Below are positions 61,585-64,000 of a stretch of DNA of 64,000 bases, piece after piece. Below the pieces are notes generated by a model. It worked only from the letters and a program-made list of their open reading frames with translations, was not told the origin of the DNA and ran no database searches. The stretch is from Lichenostomus cassidix (taxonomy: Eukaryota > Chordata > Aves > Passeriformes > Meliphagidae): NCBI GenBank assembly GCA_008360975.2, contig CM039184.1:42169797-42233796 (forward strand), read 5' to 3'. Every line of letters begins with the position of its first letter. The stretch's first letter is position 1. The translations under genes were made by a program, and so were the position numbers.

Positions 61585-62570
61585 GAGCAGCATGGAATGT
61601 GAGCTAAAATGGCCCATTTTTAGGGAAAATTCTCTTCTTCAGTGGTTTGAGAGTGTCACTACACACCCCAGTAAAGTGACAGAATATTTGCACGAAGAAT
61701 GCTCTGGTAGCTCTGTAAACAATCAACTTACTGAAGTGTGCTGGGCCCTGCTACTCTTTACTGGACACAGTTCAATGCGAGAATACCCTTACAGGAAGAG
61801 GAGGAAAGCAGATCAACAGGCACTGTGACTACTCAAAAACACAGCTGAACCAGAACAACTTGTGCCAGTAGCAGTCACACCTACACAGAAGAAGAAATCC
61901 AGGGCCAAATCAGTTTGCATAGTAAGGGATAAAGAGGAAGTAGAGCTCTCACAAGAGGAGAAAGAGGCAAGGCCAGATTCGTATCCCTGGGTGAGCTGTG
62001 AGATAAGCTAAAAGATTTCAGCCACCAGTCATGAAAGCCCCTGGTGACCTGATTGCTCTGATGCTGGAATATTGTGGCCCATGATTTGAAAGTAGGTGGT
62101 AGTGAAGCCAAGCAACTGGTATCCCTATCCTGGTGGGGTACTGGGAAGAGGACAGAAACACTCAGCCTCTGGAGGCAACTCCTGTCAAGTGTGAGAGTAG
62201 GTAGTCTCTAAAGGATGATTGATCTCATGGTGTGCCCAGGCAGGTGCAATGCCATGGAGGAAGATGTCCAGTACCTGAGAGAATTAGTTACGCTGGAGGT
62301 GATCCATAAGGATTCAAATAACGAGAAGTCCTCCGTAGATCCAGATGAGGTCCATTGTACAAAATCCATGTGGCAGAAGTTTGTATGGAGCACACTATTG
62401 TCATATGCCAACTCATTGGTGTTGATGTCAATGAAAGAAGGAGAACAAACAGTGCTTCAGGTGACTATCTGACGAGCAATATGAAGATTATCTCTTTTCC
62501 TCCTTTCCGATGTGCTCCTCAGCTATGAAAAGACTGTCCAAGACTGCCAACAGATGCAAAAGACTCATGC
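61583..62570 (+). pseudogene. gag-like remnant
   Basis: Two open stretches, 61583-61828 and 62215-62472, are separated by stops and frame changes. Placement between primer site and protease-like region makes gag the natural reading. I see no intact zinc knuckle or other decisive motif, so this rests mainly on position. Confidence 0.45.
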
Positions 62571-62989
62571 AAACTAGGGAAGAAATGCCCCATGCCCCAC
62601 CAGTATGGACCAGAATCTCTGCTGTTGGGAGCAAGTACTCTCCCGCTTGAGAGAGAGGACACACACCACAAGGTAACCTGTGGTTTTACCTGCATGACAA
62701 TGGAGAGGACACAAGGAAGTGGGATTAAAAACGCACTTCTGCCCTAGCAGCATGGGTATGTGAGTTGAGAGGAAGAACAACCACCACAGGATATTCTTAA
62801 AGGATGAATGCTTCTCCAGTTTCCAGTGGGCAAGTCCTCAGACAGAATAGGAGGGCTGATGTTACTTCTGATCCTCTCAAAGAGACCTCTAGTTCATATT
62901 AACGAGTGACCCACATGTACTATGACCACAACTTGCCAGGTGGAGGAAAGGGATGATAGGATCTACCGGACTGCATGGATCTGATAGCC

Positions 62990-63413
62990 TGGTACATTCA
63001 GACCCAGAAGACTATAAGGTTTTAGTTGATGTCAGCACCCAGTGTATCCTGGTGCCATCAAGATAGTAAGGGCAGAATCCACTTCTGTTTCTGGGGTAAT
63101 AGGCAGATCCCAACTGCTGACTGTACTGGAAGCTGAAGTGAACTTGACTGGGAGTGGTGGTGACAAAAGCACCCATTGTGACTGGCCCAGAGGGTCTGTG
63201 CATCCTTGGCATAGATTACATCGGGACCCGAAAGGGCATTGGTGGGCTTTTGGCATAGCTGTTGTGGAGACAGAGTTAAATTGGACTTCCTGGAATACCA
63301 TGCCTGGATTCTCAGAGGACCCTTCTGCTTTGGGACTGCTGAGGGTCAAAGAACAGCAGGTACCGATGACTACCACAACAGTGCGCAGTATCGCACCAAC
63401 CAGGACTCTGTGA
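62990..63413 (+). pseudogene. Retroviral protease-like remnant
   Basis: A retropepsin-like strand appears near 63020-63060, where the expected catalytic Asp-(Ser/Thr)-Gly triplet reads Asp-Val-Ser. The catalytic motif is therefore broken. The open stretch 63042-63413 continues downstream in another frame. Position just before reverse transcriptase supports the call. Confidence 0.45.
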
Positions 63414-63437
63414 CCTCCACCCATGAGATGATTCCAG

Positions 63438-63947
63438 ATGAACTGGAGAGCCATGGAGTGGTCAGCAGGACTCGCTCACCCTTTAATAGTCCTATGTGGC
63501 CTATTGACAGTGGATTATTGTGGCTTGAATGAAGTTGCACCACCACTAAGGGCCACCATGCTGGACATGCTGAAACTTCAGTATGAACTGGAGTCCAAAG
63601 CAGCAAAGTGGTACCACCATTGACATTACCAGTGCATTTTTTTCCATTCCTTTGGCATCAGAGTGCAGGCCCAGTTTGATTTTACCTGGAGGGGCATCCA
63701 GTATGCCTGGGAACAACTGCCCCAGGGGTGGAAACAGAGCTCCATCTTTTGCCATGGACTGATCGAGACTGCACTGACGAAGGGCGAGGCTCCAGAGCAC
63801 TTGCAGTACATTGATGACATCATTGTGTGGGGGAACACGGCAGAGGAGATTTTTGAGAGAGAAAATAATCCAGATTGTCCTGAAGGCTGCTTTTGCCATA
63901 AAGCCAAGTCAAGTCAAGGGATCTGCACAGAAAATTCAGTTTTTTAG
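63438..63947 (+). pseudogene. Reverse transcriptase remnant
   Basis: The palm-domain active site YIDD is at 63807-63818, and a typical LPQGW segment lies about 30 codons upstream. The two halves, 63438-63623 and 63663-63947, share a frame but are split by a TGA at 63621-63623, and sequence before about 63500 matches better in another frame. Not a functional enzyme. It ends at a stop near 63945, before RNase H or integrase could be reached. Confidence 0.8.
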
Positions 63948-64000
63948 GAGGAAAATGGCAAGATTGATGTCATTATATTCCATTGGATGTGGTCAACAAC

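Larger units (their letters stand above)
60576..64000 (+). mobile_element. Endogenous retrovirus in CNOT7 intron 5 (5' part, runs off window)
   Basis: Layout in one orientation: LTR, primer-site remnant, leader with a 28-base duplication, gag-like remnant, protease-like remnant and reverse transcriptase remnant. Stops and frame changes throughout mark it as an old, non-coding copy. Only about 2.8 kb separates the LTR end from the RT active-site codons, so internal sequence has probably been lost. I do not assign a family or class. The 3' LTR and any target-site duplication lie outside the window. Confidence 0.8.

Noticed and set aside
58176..64000. CNOT7 exons 6 and 7
   Set aside because: I looked for the expected GGLQEV start of exon 6 and did not find it; the sequence is intron and retroviral element to the window end.
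1..64000. CRISPR arrays, operons or a bacterial defence system
   Set aside because: The window is intron-rich vertebrate DNA; no spaced direct-repeat array or gene cluster of that kind is present.

Overview
This window is vertebrate nuclear DNA, most likely from a bird and probably a passerine. Genes are split into short exons with GT-AG introns. A CR1 LINE with the bird-typical 3' end lies at 30405-31066. A tRNA-Ile-headed SINE with a CR1-like tail, like the SINE described in zebra finch, lies at 43303-43448. A decayed endogenous retrovirus fills the right end. The species call is inference; the gene calls rest on spliced protein reading frames.

Three genes account for the single-copy part. 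(1) MTMR7, plus strand, about 1-28 kb: the window starts inside intron 1, so exon 1 and its roughly 8 codons are off the left edge. Exons 2-14 (964-25861) join in frame into 651 codons, including the myotubularin phosphatase active site. (2) VPS37A, minus strand, 47747 down to 34482: eleven coding exons join in frame into a complete 394-residue ESCRT-I subunit. A further 3'-UTR exon probably starts at 34287. (3) CNOT7, plus strand, from about 48.0 kb: a noncoding exon 1 is followed by coding exons 2-5 (48824-58175), giving the first 206 of an expected 285 residues. The last two exons lie past the right edge. The order MTMR7-VPS37A-CNOT7 and the relative orientations match human 8p22.

VPS37A and CNOT7 are head to head across a CpG island (about 47.2-48.5 kb) that must serve as a shared promoter. 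MTMR7 and VPS37A are tail to tail across about 8.6 kb, which holds the MTMR7 3' UTR, a CR1 copy and otherwise nothing I could identify. CNOT7 intron 5 carries a retrovirus-derived element from about 60.58 kb to the end of the window. It has an LTR, a Lys-type primer-site remnant, and gag, protease and reverse transcriptase remnants with stops and frame changes, in the same sense as CNOT7.

The genes are not a pathway. MTMR7 removes the 3-phosphate from endosomal phosphoinositides, VPS37A is part of the ESCRT-I sorting complex on the same membranes, and CNOT7 is a deadenylase of the CCR4-NOT complex. I found no RNA gene, CRISPR array or novel multi-gene system. The most interesting signals are regulatory: upstream ORFs in the CNOT7 leader, a regular G-quadruplex motif just past the CNOT7 exon 1 donor, a stop codon flush with a splice donor in VPS37A, a short perfect hairpin downstream of MTMR7, and the sense-strand retroviral insertion in CNOT7.
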